Shown here: positions 49,374-58,222 of the stretch, piece after piece
Position numbering within the stretch: position 1 is the first letter of the stretch
Layout: every line of letters starts with the position of its first letter
Assembly: GCF_018070045.1 (NCBI RefSeq)
Contig: NZ_JAGPYK010000026.1
Span: forward strand, 22,565 to 86,564
Length of the DNA: 64,000 nucleotides
Direction of reading: 5' to 3'
Source of the DNA: Micromonospora sp. U21
GTDB taxonomy: Bacteria > Actinomycetota > Actinomycetes > Mycobacteriales > Micromonosporaceae
The notes under the pieces: generated by a model
What the model was told of the DNA's origin: nothing
Databases searched by the model: none
The model's input: only the letters and a program-made list of their open reading frames with translations
Made by a program: the position numbers and the translations under genes

Positions 49374-49436
49374 CGACAGCCGCGGGTCCTGGCCTCCGAC
49401 CGGCGACGCGGAGCCGCGGCCCCGACCGGCGGCCCG

Positions 49437-50459
49437 TCAGCGGTGCCGGGGTGGCCCGGCGCTGTCGCGTTCGATGAGGTCGGTGGCGAGTTCGACGCGC
49501 GGGCTTTCGATCGTCTCGCCGGAGGCGAGCCGCAGCACGGTACGCGCGGCCAGCATGCCCATCTTGGCCAGGGGTTGGCGGACCGTGGTCAGCGGCGGGG
49601 AGCACCACTGGACCTCCGGCAGGTCGTCGAAGCCGACCACGCTGATGTCGTCGGGCACCCGTAGGCCGCGTTTGCGGACGGCCTCGTAGGCGCCGAGCGC
49701 CATCTGGTCGCTGGCGGCGAAGATGGCGGTCGGCGGGTCGGGCAGGGAGAGCAGTTGGGTACCCGCGGTGTAGCCGGCCTCGTGGTAGAAGTTGCCGGGC
49801 CGGATCAGGGCATCGTCGAGGGCGATGCCGGCGGCGCCGAGCGCGGCGCGGTAGCCGTCCAGACGGGCCCGGCTGCACATCAGGTGCGGTGGACCGGCGA
49901 TGAAGCCGATGCGGCGGTGGCCGAGGCCGAGCAGGTACTGGTTGGCGCTCAGGCTGCCCGCCCAGTTGGTGGCGCCGATGGTGGGTGCCGCCTGCGGGTC
50001 GATGCCAGCGGGGTCGATGATGACCACCGGTACGTGGAGCCGGCTCAGCTCGGCCTGCAGCGGTGGGTTCACCATCGAGGTCACGAAGATGACCCCGTCG
50101 GTGGAACGGGCGCGCATGTTGTCGAGCCACTGCTTCGCCGAGGAGATGCGCCAGTGGATGGCCGAGACGACGGTGCCGACGCCGCTGCTCATGGCGACGT
50201 CCTCCACCCCACGGATGATCTCCACTGCCCACGGGCTGTCCAGGTCGTTGAAGACCAGGTCGATCAGGGCGGCATCGGTCCCCCTCACGGGCGAACGGCG
50301 GCGGTAGCCGTGCAGGGTGAGGAGTTGCTCGACCCGTTCGCGGGTCTGGGGTGCGACGTCGGAGCGGCCGTTGATGACCCGGGAGACCGTGGGTACGGAG
50401 ACACCGGCCAACCGCGCGATCATCGCGATGGTGACGTTTCGACGGTTGTCGGAGCCCAC
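49437..50459 (-). CDS. LacI-family transcriptional regulator
   Basis: A GTG start gives 340 residues. The N-terminal HTH is classic: VTIAMIARLAGVSVPTVSRV followed by INGRSDVAPQTRERV. The periplasmic-binding-like core has LIDLVFNDLDSPWAVEIIRG, GVIFVTSM, VVIIDPAG, GHRRIGFIAGP and FAASDQMALGAYEAVRKRGL. It is divergent from the GH43 gene, so it most likely represses xyloside or arabinoside use and is released by a sugar ligand. CGGAA-type half-sites in the shared intergenic region are candidate operators. Confidence 0.93.
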   Translation of the reverse strand: MGSDNRRNVTIAMIARLAGVSVPTVSRVINGRSDVAPQTRERVEQLLTLHGYRRRSPVRGTDAALIDLVFNDLDSPWAVEIIRGVEDVAMSSGVGTVVSAIHWRISSAKQWLDNMRARSTDGVIFVTSMVNPPLQAELSRLHVPVVIIDPAGIDPQAAPTIGATNWAGSLSANQYLLGLGHRRIGFIAGPPHLMCSRARLDGYRAALGAAGIALDDALIRPGNFYHEAGYTAGTQLLSLPDPPTAIFAASDQMALGAYEAVRKRGLRVPDDISVVGFDDLPEVQWCSPPLTTVRQPLAKMGMLAARTVLRLASGETIESPRVELATDLIERDSAGPPRHR

Positions 50460-50518
50460 GGTCGGCCCTTCGGCTGGCTGGAGTCTTCAGGTCGGCTCGA
50501 CGGTTCGACGATGCATGT

Positions 50519-50678
50519 CCGGAACTTTCGGTGCTTCACCGGTACTGCGAATCGATGGCCGGGACGCTACGAGCTGTTTCCATACTGGTCAAGGTCTCTG
50601 TCCAATTGCGAAAAGAGCGGCTAGCGTAGTCAGGGCTTCCACAGCTACCGGTCTCGCAGACCCGGAAGTTTCCGAAAG
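50519..50678. promoter_or_regulatory. Candidate LacI-regulator operators between the regulator and the GH43 gene
   Basis: CCGGAACTTTCGG (50519-50531) and CCGGAAGTTTCCGAAAG (50662-50678) share a CGGAA-N2-TTCcG pattern; the second has perfect 5-bp arms and lies 18 bases before the GH43 start. They resemble the short GAAA/TTTC boxes bound by xylan regulators in actinomycetes. Confidence 0.55.
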
Positions 50679-50696
50679 CCGCCCAGAGGAGCCCTC

Positions 50697-52319
50697 GTGT
50701 CGACCGACACCGCTGCCGCGGCGACCGCTGCCCGGTCGATCCGCAACCCCGTCCTCGCCGGGTTCCACCCGGACCCGTCGATCCTGCGCGTCGGCGACGA
50801 CTACTACCTGGCCACCTCGACGTTCGAGTGGTACCCGGGGGTTCGCGTACACCATTCGCGCGACCTCGTGCACTGGCGGGCCCTGGACGGGATCATCACC
50901 GACCGTCGCCTGCTCGACCTCCGCGGCTGCGGCGACTCCAACGGGGTGTGGGCACCTGACCTGACCTACCACGACGGCGAGTTCCACCTTGTCTACAGCG
51001 ACGTGGCCAGCTTCGCCAGCGGCTACTGGGACCCGCAGAACTACCTGGTCACCGCGCCTGACATCGCCGGCCCCTGGTCGGATCCGGTACAGCTGCACGG
51101 GCGCGGTTTCGATGCCGCGCTGTTCCACGACGACGGCACCACCTGGCTGCTGAGCATGAGCGCGGACTGGCGACCCGGCCGGGACCGCTTCGGCGGCATC
51201 GAGATCCAGCAGTACGACCGGGTGGCGCGTGCTCTCGTCGGCCGGCCCCGCCTCCTGTTCACCGGAACCCCGGTCGGGATGACCGAGGGCCCGCACCTCT
51301 ACCGCCACGACGGCTGGTACTGGCTGATCACCGCGGAGGGTGGCACAAGTTGGGAGCACCAGGTCACCGTGGCGCGGTCACGGGAGCTGTTCGGGCCCTA
51401 CGAGGTGGACCCGGACGGCCCGCTGCTCACCTCCGTCGGCCGACCCGACCTGCGCCTGCAGAAGGCCGGCCACGGCAGTCTGGTTCGCACGCCGGACGGC
51501 GCCTGGTACCTGGCGCACCTGGCCAGCCGCCCCTACTCGCCGCTGGGCAGCTGCGTACTCGGCCGGGAGACCGCGATCCAGCGGGTCGACTGGCCGTCGG
51601 GGGGATGGCCTCGGATCCCCGGCGGCGTGCCGGCGGAGGAGGTCACCGCACCCGACCTGCCGGCGCACCCGTGGCCGGCGGAACCCGCCACCGACCATTT
51701 CGACGCCCCGGAGCTGGGCCGCTGCTGGTCGACGTTGCGCCGGCCGCCCAGCGCGGACTGGCTCGACCTGCGCTCCCGTCCATCACACCTCCGGATCCAC
51801 GGCGGGCAGTCGCCGGTGGGCCGGCAGAGCCCCAGTCTGGTCGCGCGGCGGGTCGGGGCGACGCGCTGCTCGCTGGAGACCGTGGTCGAGTTCGACCCGG
51901 TCGACCACCGCCAGCTCGCCGGGATCACCGCCTACTACAACACCCTCAACTGGCACCACCTCTACCTGAGCCGCGCCGACGATAAGCGGGTCGCTCTGGA
52001 GCTGCTCAGCTCCGACAACGGGCGGCGCACCCCGTACCCGGCACTGACCGTCGACGCCAGCGACGTCGCCCGCGTCGGCCTGCGGGCGACGTTCGACGGG
52101 CCGGTCGTGCGCTTCGACTACGACCTTGGCGCCGGTTGGCGCCAGCTTCCGGTGGACCTGGACGCGACCATCCTGTCCGACGAGCACGCCGCACTGATCA
52201 TCGACGGAGAGCCGGCCGCGTGGGGCTTCACCGGAGCGTTCCTCGGCCTGTGGGTGCAGGACCTCGGCCGCGACGGCGCCCACGCCGACTTCGACCTGGC
52301 CACCTACCGGGAGCACTGA
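50697..52319 (+). CDS. GH43-family beta-xylosidase/arabinofuranosidase
   Basis: The GTG at 50697 follows AGAGGA. The 540-residue protein has no signal peptide, so it is intracellular. The five-bladed propeller shows NPVLAGFHPDPSILRVGDDY (catalytic base Asp), STFEWYPGVRVHHSRDL, GVWAPDLTYHDGEFHLVY (pKa-modulating Asp) and MTEGPHLYRHDGWYWL (acid Glu). A C-terminal beta-sandwich (LETVVEFDPVDHRQLAGITA, WGFTGAFLGLWVQDL) is typical of the GH43 beta-xylosidase subfamily. It would release xylose from imported xylo-oligosaccharides, under the divergent LacI regulator. Confidence 0.93.
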   Translation: MSTDTAAAATAARSIRNPVLAGFHPDPSILRVGDDYYLATSTFEWYPGVRVHHSRDLVHWRALDGIITDRRLLDLRGCGDSNGVWAPDLTYHDGEFHLVYSDVASFASGYWDPQNYLVTAPDIAGPWSDPVQLHGRGFDAALFHDDGTTWLLSMSADWRPGRDRFGGIEIQQYDRVARALVGRPRLLFTGTPVGMTEGPHLYRHDGWYWLITAEGGTSWEHQVTVARSRELFGPYEVDPDGPLLTSVGRPDLRLQKAGHGSLVRTPDGAWYLAHLASRPYSPLGSCVLGRETAIQRVDWPSGGWPRIPGGVPAEEVTAPDLPAHPWPAEPATDHFDAPELGRCWSTLRRPPSADWLDLRSRPSHLRIHGGQSPVGRQSPSLVARRVGATRCSLETVVEFDPVDHRQLAGITAYYNTLNWHHLYLSRADDKRVALELLSSDNGRRTPYPALTVDASDVARVGLRATFDGPVVRFDYDLGAGWRQLPVDLDATILSDEHAALIIDGEPAAWGFTGAFLGLWVQDLGRDGAHADFDLATYREH

Positions 52320-52385
52320 CCAGCGTCCACCCCACGGCTGCCTGATGCCGCGCATCACAGGAAGCGTGGTTGACCGGCCGGATCC

Positions 52386-52535
52386 GCGCCGATACCGTCG
52401 ACCCACTATCTGCGGCGACGCGAGGGAAGCCGGTGTGAATCCGGCGCGGTCGCGCCACTGTGAGCGGTTCCCACCTCAACGGGCGCCGCGAGCCAGGACA
52501 CTCGGTCGTCCGCAGCCTTGCGATGGGGACGCGTC
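52386..52535 (+). promoter_or_regulatory. Cobalamin (B12) riboswitch
   Basis: The core elements are plain: GAGGGAAGCCGGTGTGAATC with CCGGCGCGG (52421-52449), GCGCCACTGTGA (52452-52463) and the B12 box AGCCAGGACAC (52491-52501), with pairing strands around them. It lies directly upstream of cbtB and should reduce its expression when cobalamin is plentiful. Confidence 0.92.
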
Positions 52536-52559
52536 ATCCCCGAGGAGGTTCGCGTACGC

Positions 52560-52763
52560 ATGTCCAGCTCCACTTCCAGCCAGCCGTTGGCGCATCCCGC
52601 CAACACCGTCCGTCTGATGTGGACGACCCTGGCCGCCGTCGCCGTGCTCTCCCTGCTGGTCTATCTCGTCGCCTTCGACCAGGGGGCGGTGTCGCGCAGC
52701 GGCATGTACCTGCACGAGCTGATGCACGACGGCCGGCACCTGCTCGGTGTCCCGTGCCACTGA
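52560..52763 (+). CDS. cbtB: CbtB-type cobalt transporter subunit
   Basis: AGGAGG precedes the ATG at 52560. The 67-residue protein has one membrane segment (LAAVAVLSLLVYLVAFDQG) and a His-rich tail GMYLHELMHDGRHLLGVPCH, the metal-binding signature of CbtB. It lies behind a cobalamin riboswitch and overlaps cbtA by ten bases, so cobalt uptake for B12 synthesis is the expected role. Confidence 0.92.
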   Translation: MSSSTSSQPLAHPANTVRLMWTTLAAVAVLSLLVYLVAFDQGAVSRSGMYLHELMHDGRHLLGVPCH

Positions 52764-53524
52764 ACGCCGCCCCCGTACCCACGTTCGTCACCGTTCTCCT
52801 GCGCGGCCTGCTCGCCGGCCTGGTCGCCGGCCTGCTCGCCGGGACGTTCGCCTTCGTTGCCGGCGAACCACACGTCGAGGCGGCCATCGCGATCGAGGAG
52901 GCCGCGGCGCACGCCGATCCCGCCGCCGGCGGGCACCATCACGAAGACGCGCTGGTGAGCAGGAACGGCCAGCGTGGCGGCCTGTTCCCTGCCACGGGCC
53001 TGTTCGGCGCGGCGATGGGTGGCCTGCTGGCCACCGCGTACGTCCTGCTCTGCCGTCGGCGGCGGGCGTACGACGACGGCCGGTCGGGCCTGCTGCTGGC
53101 CGGCGCCGCGCTGCTCGGCGTGGTGATCGTGCCCTTCGTCAAGTACCCGGCGAACCCACCGGCTGTCGGTGACCCGGCCACCATCGACCAGCGCACCGGC
53201 ACCTACCTGCTGATGGTGGCGCTCGGCCTGGTGGCCGTCTGGGCCGGCTCGCTGGGTTACCGGTCGGTCGGCGGCGCGGCACCACAGTGGCTCCGCGCCA
53301 CTGCCGCCGTCGGCGGGTTCCTGCTGGTCACCGTCGTGGCCTACGTGGTGTTGCCGTCCTTTCAGGAGGTCCCGGACGACTTCCCCGCAACCCTGCTGTG
53401 GAACTTCCGGCTCGCCTCACTCGGCACCCAGGTGGTGCTCTGGGCCGGGATCGGGCTGCTGTTCGCCGCCCTGATGAACAACGACGGGCGCCGCCGGGCC
53501 GCCACCGCAACCCCCAGCACGTGA
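52754..53524 (+). CDS. cbtA: CbtA-type cobalt transporter membrane subunit
   Basis: The GTG at 52754 lies inside the end of cbtB. The 256-residue protein has about five to six membrane segments (LLRGLLAGLVAGLLAGTFAF, GLLLAGAALLGVVIVPFVKY, LLMVALGLVAVWAGSLGY) and a loop with GGHHHEDALVSR that may bind metal. GEPHVEAAIAIEEA and PFVKYPANPPAVGDP are CbtA hallmarks. It acts with CbtB to import cobalt, and its stop overlaps the next gene as GTGA. Confidence 0.92.
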   Translation: MPLNAAPVPTFVTVLLRGLLAGLVAGLLAGTFAFVAGEPHVEAAIAIEEAAAHADPAAGGHHHEDALVSRNGQRGGLFPATGLFGAAMGGLLATAYVLLCRRRRAYDDGRSGLLLAGAALLGVVIVPFVKYPANPPAVGDPATIDQRTGTYLLMVALGLVAVWAGSLGYRSVGGAAPQWLRATAAVGGFLLVTVVAYVVLPSFQEVPDDFPATLLWNFRLASLGTQVVLWAGIGLLFAALMNNDGRRRAATATPST

Positions 53525-54108
53525 CCACGACCCGCCTGCGGCTGATCGCCCACGGGTACACGGCCGCACTACGGCGGGCGAGGTTCGGCGGGGCAAACGA
53601 GGGCCTGGACGAGGGCGGCCGGCGGGCCGCCCTCGCCCTCGCCTCCGCCGAGCCGGACCGGCGAGAGCCGCTGGTCCCCTGCCTGTCCAGTCCCGCACCG
53701 GCGGCCATCGAGACCGCGGACGCCCTCGGGCTGTCGCCCACCGCCGAAACCGCGCTGGCCGACTGCGACTACGGCGACTGGACCGGACGGTCGCTGGAGG
53801 AGGTCGGCGTCGAACAGCCCCAGGCGCTGCGCACCTGGCTGTCCAGTGCGGACGCGGCACCGCACGGGGGCGAGTCGGTCCTGGCGCTGCGGAACCGGGT
53901 CGGTCAATGGCTGGACGCGCAGCGGGGGCGCGGCGAGCGGATCGTCGCCGTCACCCACCCGATGGTGATCCGGGTCGCGGTCGTCCACGCGCTCGGCCTG
54001 CCGATGGCGGTGTTCCGGCAACTGGACGTCGAGCCGTTGGCGATGGTGCGGCTCACCGGTCACGGGTCACGGTGGCAACTACGACTGGGCGCACCACCGG
54101 CCGACTGA
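53521..54108 (+). CDS. Histidine phosphatase superfamily protein in the B12 operon (CobC-like)
   Basis: A GTG overlapping the cbtA stop gives 195 residues. The fold is that of histidine phosphatases: LRLIAHGYTAAL at the N-terminus and VAVTHPMVIRVAVVHALGLP with the second histidine. The usual RHG triad reads AHG and the SxxxRAxxTA arginine is absent (SSPAPAAIETADALGL), so two phosphate-binding arginines are missing. CDYGDWTGRSLEEV and APHGGESVLALRNRVGQWLD keep the family pattern. Position in a cobalamin-controlled operon suggests an alpha-ribazole phosphatase-like role, with activity uncertain. Confidence 0.8.
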   Translation: MTTTRLRLIAHGYTAALRRARFGGANEGLDEGGRRAALALASAEPDRREPLVPCLSSPAPAAIETADALGLSPTAETALADCDYGDWTGRSLEEVGVEQPQALRTWLSSADAAPHGGESVLALRNRVGQWLDAQRGRGERIVAVTHPMVIRVAVVHALGLPMAVFRQLDVEPLAMVRLTGHGSRWQLRLGAPPAD

Positions 54109-54130
54109 GACGGATACCGCCCGGTGGAGG

Positions 54131-54961
54131 TCAGGCCTCCTCCCGGCGGGCCGGTGGTCGTCGGGACAACCACGGCGCGAGGCGGGTCCAGGCCCGATCC
54201 GTTCGCCGCGGCGCCGGTCCGGCGCGCTGGAGCAGGCCACGGGCGACCAGCTCGACGGTGAGGACGACGGCGACGGCCTCGACGGCGAGGAGCCCGACGA
54301 GCACGACCAGCTGCGTCACACCGGCGGCGAGGGGGCTCGCCCCACCGAGCAGCACCCCGACGAACGCACCCGGCAAGGTCACCAGGCCCACCGTCCGGGT
54401 CTGGTCGAGAGCCGGGACCAACGCCTGTCCGGCCGCCGGACGGCACACCAGCAGCACGGCGTCCCGTGGCAGCAGGCCCAGCGCCAGGCCGGCCTCCACC
54501 TCACCGCGCCGGCTGGTCAGCTCGTCCAGCGCGCGGCGGCCGGCCAACGAGGTGGCGGTCATCGCCCCGCCGATCAGGATCCCCGCGACCGGAATGATCG
54601 CGATGCCACGCGGCGGCACCAGACCCGCCAGCAGCAGGCCCAGCACCACCAGCATGCTGCCCGTGACGATCGGCGCGCCGGCCCACCACCCCTGCCCGCC
54701 GCCGGTGATGCGCCGGCCGGAGGTGCCCGCCGCCACCACGCACATCAGGACGACGAACGCGGCCGTGGCCCAGAGCGACGACACGATGGCCGCGATGAGC
54801 AGCGACACGGCGCCCAACTGGATCGCGGCACGGACGGCGGCGACCATGACCTCTCGACCGTGACCCAGCTTTCCCACGGTCACGACGACCGCCGCCACGA
54901 GGGTCAGGACCACCAGCGCCACGGCGAGCTTCGGGCCGACCACCAGCATCGTCGAGGACAT
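54131..54961 (-). CDS. FetB-like ABC transporter permease (UPF0014)
   Basis: The 276-residue protein has about seven membrane segments. Family motifs include REVMVAAVRAAIQLGAVSLL, RGIAIIPVAGILIGGAMTAT, LGLLPRDAVLLVCRPAAGQA and TVGLVTLPGAFVGVLLGGAS, the last typical of FetB. In enteric bacteria FetB pairs with the ATPase FetA to export iron and resist oxidative stress. No ATPase gene is adjacent, so the partner must be elsewhere or is missing. Confidence 0.88.
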   Translation of the reverse strand: MSSTMLVVGPKLAVALVVLTLVAAVVVTVGKLGHGREVMVAAVRAAIQLGAVSLLIAAIVSSLWATAAFVVLMCVVAAGTSGRRITGGGQGWWAGAPIVTGSMLVVLGLLLAGLVPPRGIAIIPVAGILIGGAMTATSLAGRRALDELTSRRGEVEAGLALGLLPRDAVLLVCRPAAGQALVPALDQTRTVGLVTLPGAFVGVLLGGASPLAAGVTQLVVLVGLLAVEAVAVVLTVELVARGLLQRAGPAPRRTDRAWTRLAPWLSRRPPARREEA

Positions 54962-55018
54962 GAGATCAGTTTCCCGCCGCGTTGACCCGGACGCGTCCCC
55001 AGGTCCCCGCCCGGCGGG

Positions 55019-56245
55019 TCAGTGCGCGACGGCGACCGGGTCTGGTTCGCGTGAGCGACGGTCGGCGGCGAGGCTGACACCGGCCAGGACCAGCCCGAGG
55101 ACCGCCAGGGCCAGGCCCACCCGGGCGGGTGCGAGATAACCGAGCCCGGCGGCGATGGCGACGCTGCCCAGCGCAGCGCCCAGACTGTTCGCGATGTTCA
55201 TGGCCGACTGGTTGACCGCGGCACCCATCAGCTGGGCTCCAGGGGCGACGGTGATCAGGCGCGCCTGCAGGACCGGGCCCAGATAGAGGCTGGTCGCGCC
55301 GACCAGGAACGCACCCACGAACAGGCCGGTGCGGGTCGACGCGACGAGGCTGAACACGGCGATGCTCGCGATCATCGCGACGAAGCCGATGATCATGCTC
55401 CGGCGCAGGTCCCGGTCCGCGAGCCAGCCTCCCAGGGCGTTGCCGACGGTCATGCCGAGGCCCACCGCCACCAGCGCCCACGGCACAGCCGCGGCCGAGA
55501 GGCCGGCGACGTCGGTGGTGACCGGCGCGATGTAGGAGTCGACCGCGAAGAACCCGGCGAAGCCGACCGCCCCCGTCGCCGCGACCAGCCAGACCTGCGA
55601 GGTCCGCAGCGCCCTCAGTTCGGCGGCCGGCGAGCCGTCCGCCGCCGCGGCGACCTCCGGGACGACCGCCAGCACCGCCACCAGGGTGAGCAGGAAGACG
55701 CCGGCGATGACCAGGTAGGCGGTACGCCAGCCGGCCGCCTGCCCGAGCCGGGTGATCAGCGGTACGCCCACCACGTTGGCCGCGGTCAGGCCGCTGAGCA
55801 CGGTGGCGAAGCCGCGCGCCTCCTTACCCGGACCCATCAGGGCCGCCGCGAGCAGGCCGGCCGCACCGAAGTACGCACCGTGCGGCAGCGCCGCGACGAA
55901 CCGCGCCACCAGCACCAGGCCGAACGTCGGGGCGATCGCGGACGCGACCGTGCCGACGGCGAAGAGGACGAGCAGCCCGAGGACGAGCTTCTTGCGGGGT
56001 ACGCGCGCGCTCAGGGCGGCGATCAGGGGCGCGCCGACGACCACGCCGAGCGCGTAGGCGGTGATCATCCAGCCGGCCCGGGCCACCGCGCCCGACGATG
56101 ACTGGGCGTACTGCTCGGGAAGCAGGCCGCGCGCGATCTCGGGCAGCAGGCCCATCGCCACGAACTCGGTCAGGCCGACCGCGACGCCACCCAGGGCCAG
56201 GGCGACGACCGCGGCCACGCGTCGACCTCTGCTCAATCCGTGCAC
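55019..56245 (-). CDS. MFS transporter (AraJ-like drug/sugar efflux type)
   Basis: A GTG start gives 408 residues with twelve predicted membrane segments. GLTEFVAMGLLPEIARGLLP in helix 1 and WMITAYALGVVVGAPLIAAL followed by LSARVPRKKLVLGL are hallmarks of the DHA1/AraJ group. ARFVAALPHGAYFGAAGLLA is the helix 4-5 motif. These proteins export small molecules with protons. It diverges from the ROK regulator over about 40 bases, so that regulator probably controls it. Confidence 0.92.
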   Translation of the reverse strand: MHGLSRGRRVAAVVALALGGVAVGLTEFVAMGLLPEIARGLLPEQYAQSSSGAVARAGWMITAYALGVVVGAPLIAALSARVPRKKLVLGLLVLFAVGTVASAIAPTFGLVLVARFVAALPHGAYFGAAGLLAAALMGPGKEARGFATVLSGLTAANVVGVPLITRLGQAAGWRTAYLVIAGVFLLTLVAVLAVVPEVAAAADGSPAAELRALRTSQVWLVAATGAVGFAGFFAVDSYIAPVTTDVAGLSAAAVPWALVAVGLGMTVGNALGGWLADRDLRRSMIIGFVAMIASIAVFSLVASTRTGLFVGAFLVGATSLYLGPVLQARLITVAPGAQLMGAAVNQSAMNIANSLGAALGSVAIAAGLGYLAPARVGLALAVLGLVLAGVSLAADRRSREPDPVAVAH

Positions 56246-56254
56246 GGAGCGAAT

Positions 56255-56273
56255 TTAGCAACAGCGTTGCGTA
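56255..56273. promoter_or_regulatory. Candidate ROK-regulator operator
   Basis: GCAAC (56258-56262) and GTTGC (56266-56270) form a perfect palindrome around AGC, extended by TTA on the left and TAA on the right. It sits between the MFS and ROK starts. Confidence 0.6.
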
Positions 56274-56286
56274 ATAGGGTGGTGAG

Positions 56287-57576
56287 ATGACTCGCACCAC
56301 AGCCGACGTGACGTTCCTGCGCGGCTACAACCAGGCGCTCGTCATGGCGGTGGGACGTACCGCGCGGACGTTCGAACGGTCCACCGTCGTCAAGGCCACC
56401 GGCCTGACCCCGCAGGCTGTCTCCAAGGTCATCGCCCGCCTGGTCGCCGACGGCCTGATCCGCTCCGCCGGTGTCCGCCGCGCGTCCATCGGCAAGCCCG
56501 CGGTGGTCTACGAACTGGTCCCCGACAGCCGGTACGCCATCGGCGCCCACGTCGCCAGACGCACTCTGCGGCTGGTCCTGGTCGACCTGGCCGGCACCGT
56601 GCGGCACTCGGCGGTCAGCCCGCTACCCAGCGACTTCACCCCGGAACAGCTTCTGCACACCCTGAAGTCGGGTATCGACGCCATCACCAGCGGCAACGAC
56701 CTCCGCGCTCGACTGACCGGCGTCGGGCTCGGCATGATCGGCCCGCTGGACCACGAGCACGGCCTGGTGCGCGACGCGCACGGTCTGCGGCACTGGCACG
56801 ACGTACCGCTGCGCGAGCTCGCTGAGGCGCACCTGGGCCTGCCGGTGCATCTCGACAAGGACGTCGCGGCGGGGATCACGGCCGAGGCGTGGCGTCATGG
56901 CGGGACGTTCGGCGACGCCGCGCTCATCATGGTCGAGTCGGGCATCGGCGGCGGCTTCTGGCTGGGCGGCACCGCTCACCGGGGCGCACACACCAACGCC
57001 GGGGAGTTCGGCCACACCGTTGTCGATCTGGACGGGCCCCTCTGCGTCTGCGGACGCCACGGCTGCCTGGAGATCGTCCACAACCAGGCCGCCGACGCGG
57101 GAGACATCCCCCGCGCGGCCCGCGTCCTGGCGATCGGCGTCGTCAACCTGCTCCAGACACTCGACCTCGCCCACGTGGTGCTGGCGGGGGCGGATCTCCT
57201 GCGGCACGCGGACATCTACCTCGCCGCGGTCGAGCAGGCCGTCCAGGCGGACACGCGGCGCAGGGACTGGCTCAGCACGGACGTCGCCCTGTCGAGCCTC
57301 GGCGCGGACGCGATCGCCGCGGGCGCCGCCATGCAGGTCCTCGACGAGCACTACGGCATCCCGGATCTTGCCCCCCTCGGGGCTCAAATCGACCACTCCC
57401 CCGGCACGCGACTGCTGGCCCGCGCTGGCGTCGCCGTCGCACCTCCGGCCGACGAGACCGGAGCATCGCCGCTCGACGGCGACGCGGAAGAGCCGTCGTC
57501 CCGCGTACCGCAGCCCGCCGCGGCAGGGCCGCGCGGCGGCGGCCGCGGGCGACCGCCGCTCGGTCAGCGCGAGTAG
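56287..57576 (+). CDS. ROK-family transcriptional regulator
   Basis: The 429-residue protein starts with a MarR-like winged helix (MAVGRTARTFERSTVVKATG LTPQAVSKVIARLVADGLIR) and continues into a ROK sugar-kinase-like domain. MVESGIGGGFWLGGTAHRGA and NAGEFGHTVVDLDGPLCVCG, then RHGCLEIV, carry the ROK signature and the zinc-binding cysteines. The N-lobe ATP-binding glycine motif is not obvious, as in regulatory members. It probably represses the divergent MFS gene and responds to a sugar. Its 3' end overlaps rpsD by 13 bases in convergent orientation. Confidence 0.9.
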   Translation: MTRTTADVTFLRGYNQALVMAVGRTARTFERSTVVKATGLTPQAVSKVIARLVADGLIRSAGVRRASIGKPAVVYELVPDSRYAIGAHVARRTLRLVLVDLAGTVRHSAVSPLPSDFTPEQLLHTLKSGIDAITSGNDLRARLTGVGLGMIGPLDHEHGLVRDAHGLRHWHDVPLRELAEAHLGLPVHLDKDVAAGITAEAWRHGGTFGDAALIMVESGIGGGFWLGGTAHRGAHTNAGEFGHTVVDLDGPLCVCGRHGCLEIVHNQAADAGDIPRAARVLAIGVVNLLQTLDLAHVVLAGADLLRHADIYLAAVEQAVQADTRRRDWLSTDVALSSLGADAIAAGAAMQVLDEHYGIPDLAPLGAQIDHSPGTRLLARAGVAVAPPADETGASPLDGDAEEPSSRVPQPAAAGPRGGGRGRPPLGQRE

Positions 57577-58172
57577 TACTCGACGACGAGCTGTTCGTCG
57601 CAGACGACCGGAACCTCCGGCCGCAGCGGAACCCGGGTCAGGCGAGCGGTCAGACCGGTCAGACTGACCTCCAGGTACGGCGCGGGACGCTCCGGGGCAT
57701 GCGCCCCGGCAGCCGCGACGACGAACGGAGCCTTGCCCCGGCTGCGCCCCGCCACGGCGATGACGTCACCGGGCTGCAGCCGCGCGGACGGTCGGTCCAG
57801 CCGACGACCGTTGACCGTGACGTGCTGGTGGGTGACGACCTGGCGGGCCTGGTAGATGGTCCGGGCGAAACCGGCCCGCAGGACCAGCGCGTCCAGCCGG
57901 CACTCGAGGTCGACGATCAGCTCCTCACCGGTCTTGCCCGGCCGCCGCACGGCCCGGTCGAACGCGCGCCGCAGCTGGCCCTCGTGCAGGTCGTACTGCG
58001 CCTTGAGTCGCTGCTTCTCCAACAACCGGACCTTGTAGTCGCTGGTGGTGCGGCGGGCCCGACCGTGCTGGCCGGGCGGGAACGGGCGGCGTTCGAAGTA
58101 GCGCACACATTTCGGGGTCAGTGCGATGCCCAGAGCACGGGAACGCTTGACCTTGGGGCGGGCCTGATTCAT
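57564..58172 (-). CDS. rpsD: 30S ribosomal protein S4 paralogue, under an iron box
   Basis: The 202-residue protein is a complete S4: NQARPKVKRSRALGIALTPK, RRPFPPGQHGRARRTTSDYK, VRLLEKQRLKAQYDL, and the S4 RNA-binding domain RLDALVLRAGFARTIYQARQ followed by VVTHQHVTVNGRRLDRPSA. S4 nucleates 30S assembly. Main rpsD genes usually lie in the rpsM-rpsK-rpsD-rpoA operon; this one stands alone among transporters and enzymes, so it is probably a second copy. A 19-bp IdeR-type box lies 16 bases upstream of its start, pointing to expression in iron-poor conditions. Confidence 0.93.
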   Translation of the reverse strand: MNQARPKVKRSRALGIALTPKCVRYFERRPFPPGQHGRARRTTSDYKVRLLEKQRLKAQYDLHEGQLRRAFDRAVRRPGKTGEELIVDLECRLDALVLRAGFARTIYQARQVVTHQHVTVNGRRLDRPSARLQPGDVIAVAGRSRGKAPFVVAAAGAHAPERPAPYLEVSLTGLTARLTRVPLRPEVPVVCDEQLVVEYYSR

Positions 58173-58187
58173 CCTTCACCTCTCAAG

Positions 58188-58206
58188 TAAGGCAAGCCTA
58201 ACCTTA
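58188..58206. promoter_or_regulatory. IdeR/DtxR-type iron box in a divergent promoter
   Basis: TAAGGCAAGCCTAACCTTA (58188-58206) closely matches the 19-bp IdeR/DmdR consensus (TTAGGTTAGGCTAACCTAA type) and is near-palindromic. It lies between rpsD and the DUF2470 gene and could repress both when iron is abundant. Confidence 0.85.
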
Positions 58207-58222
58207 TTAGGAGGTGATCGCG

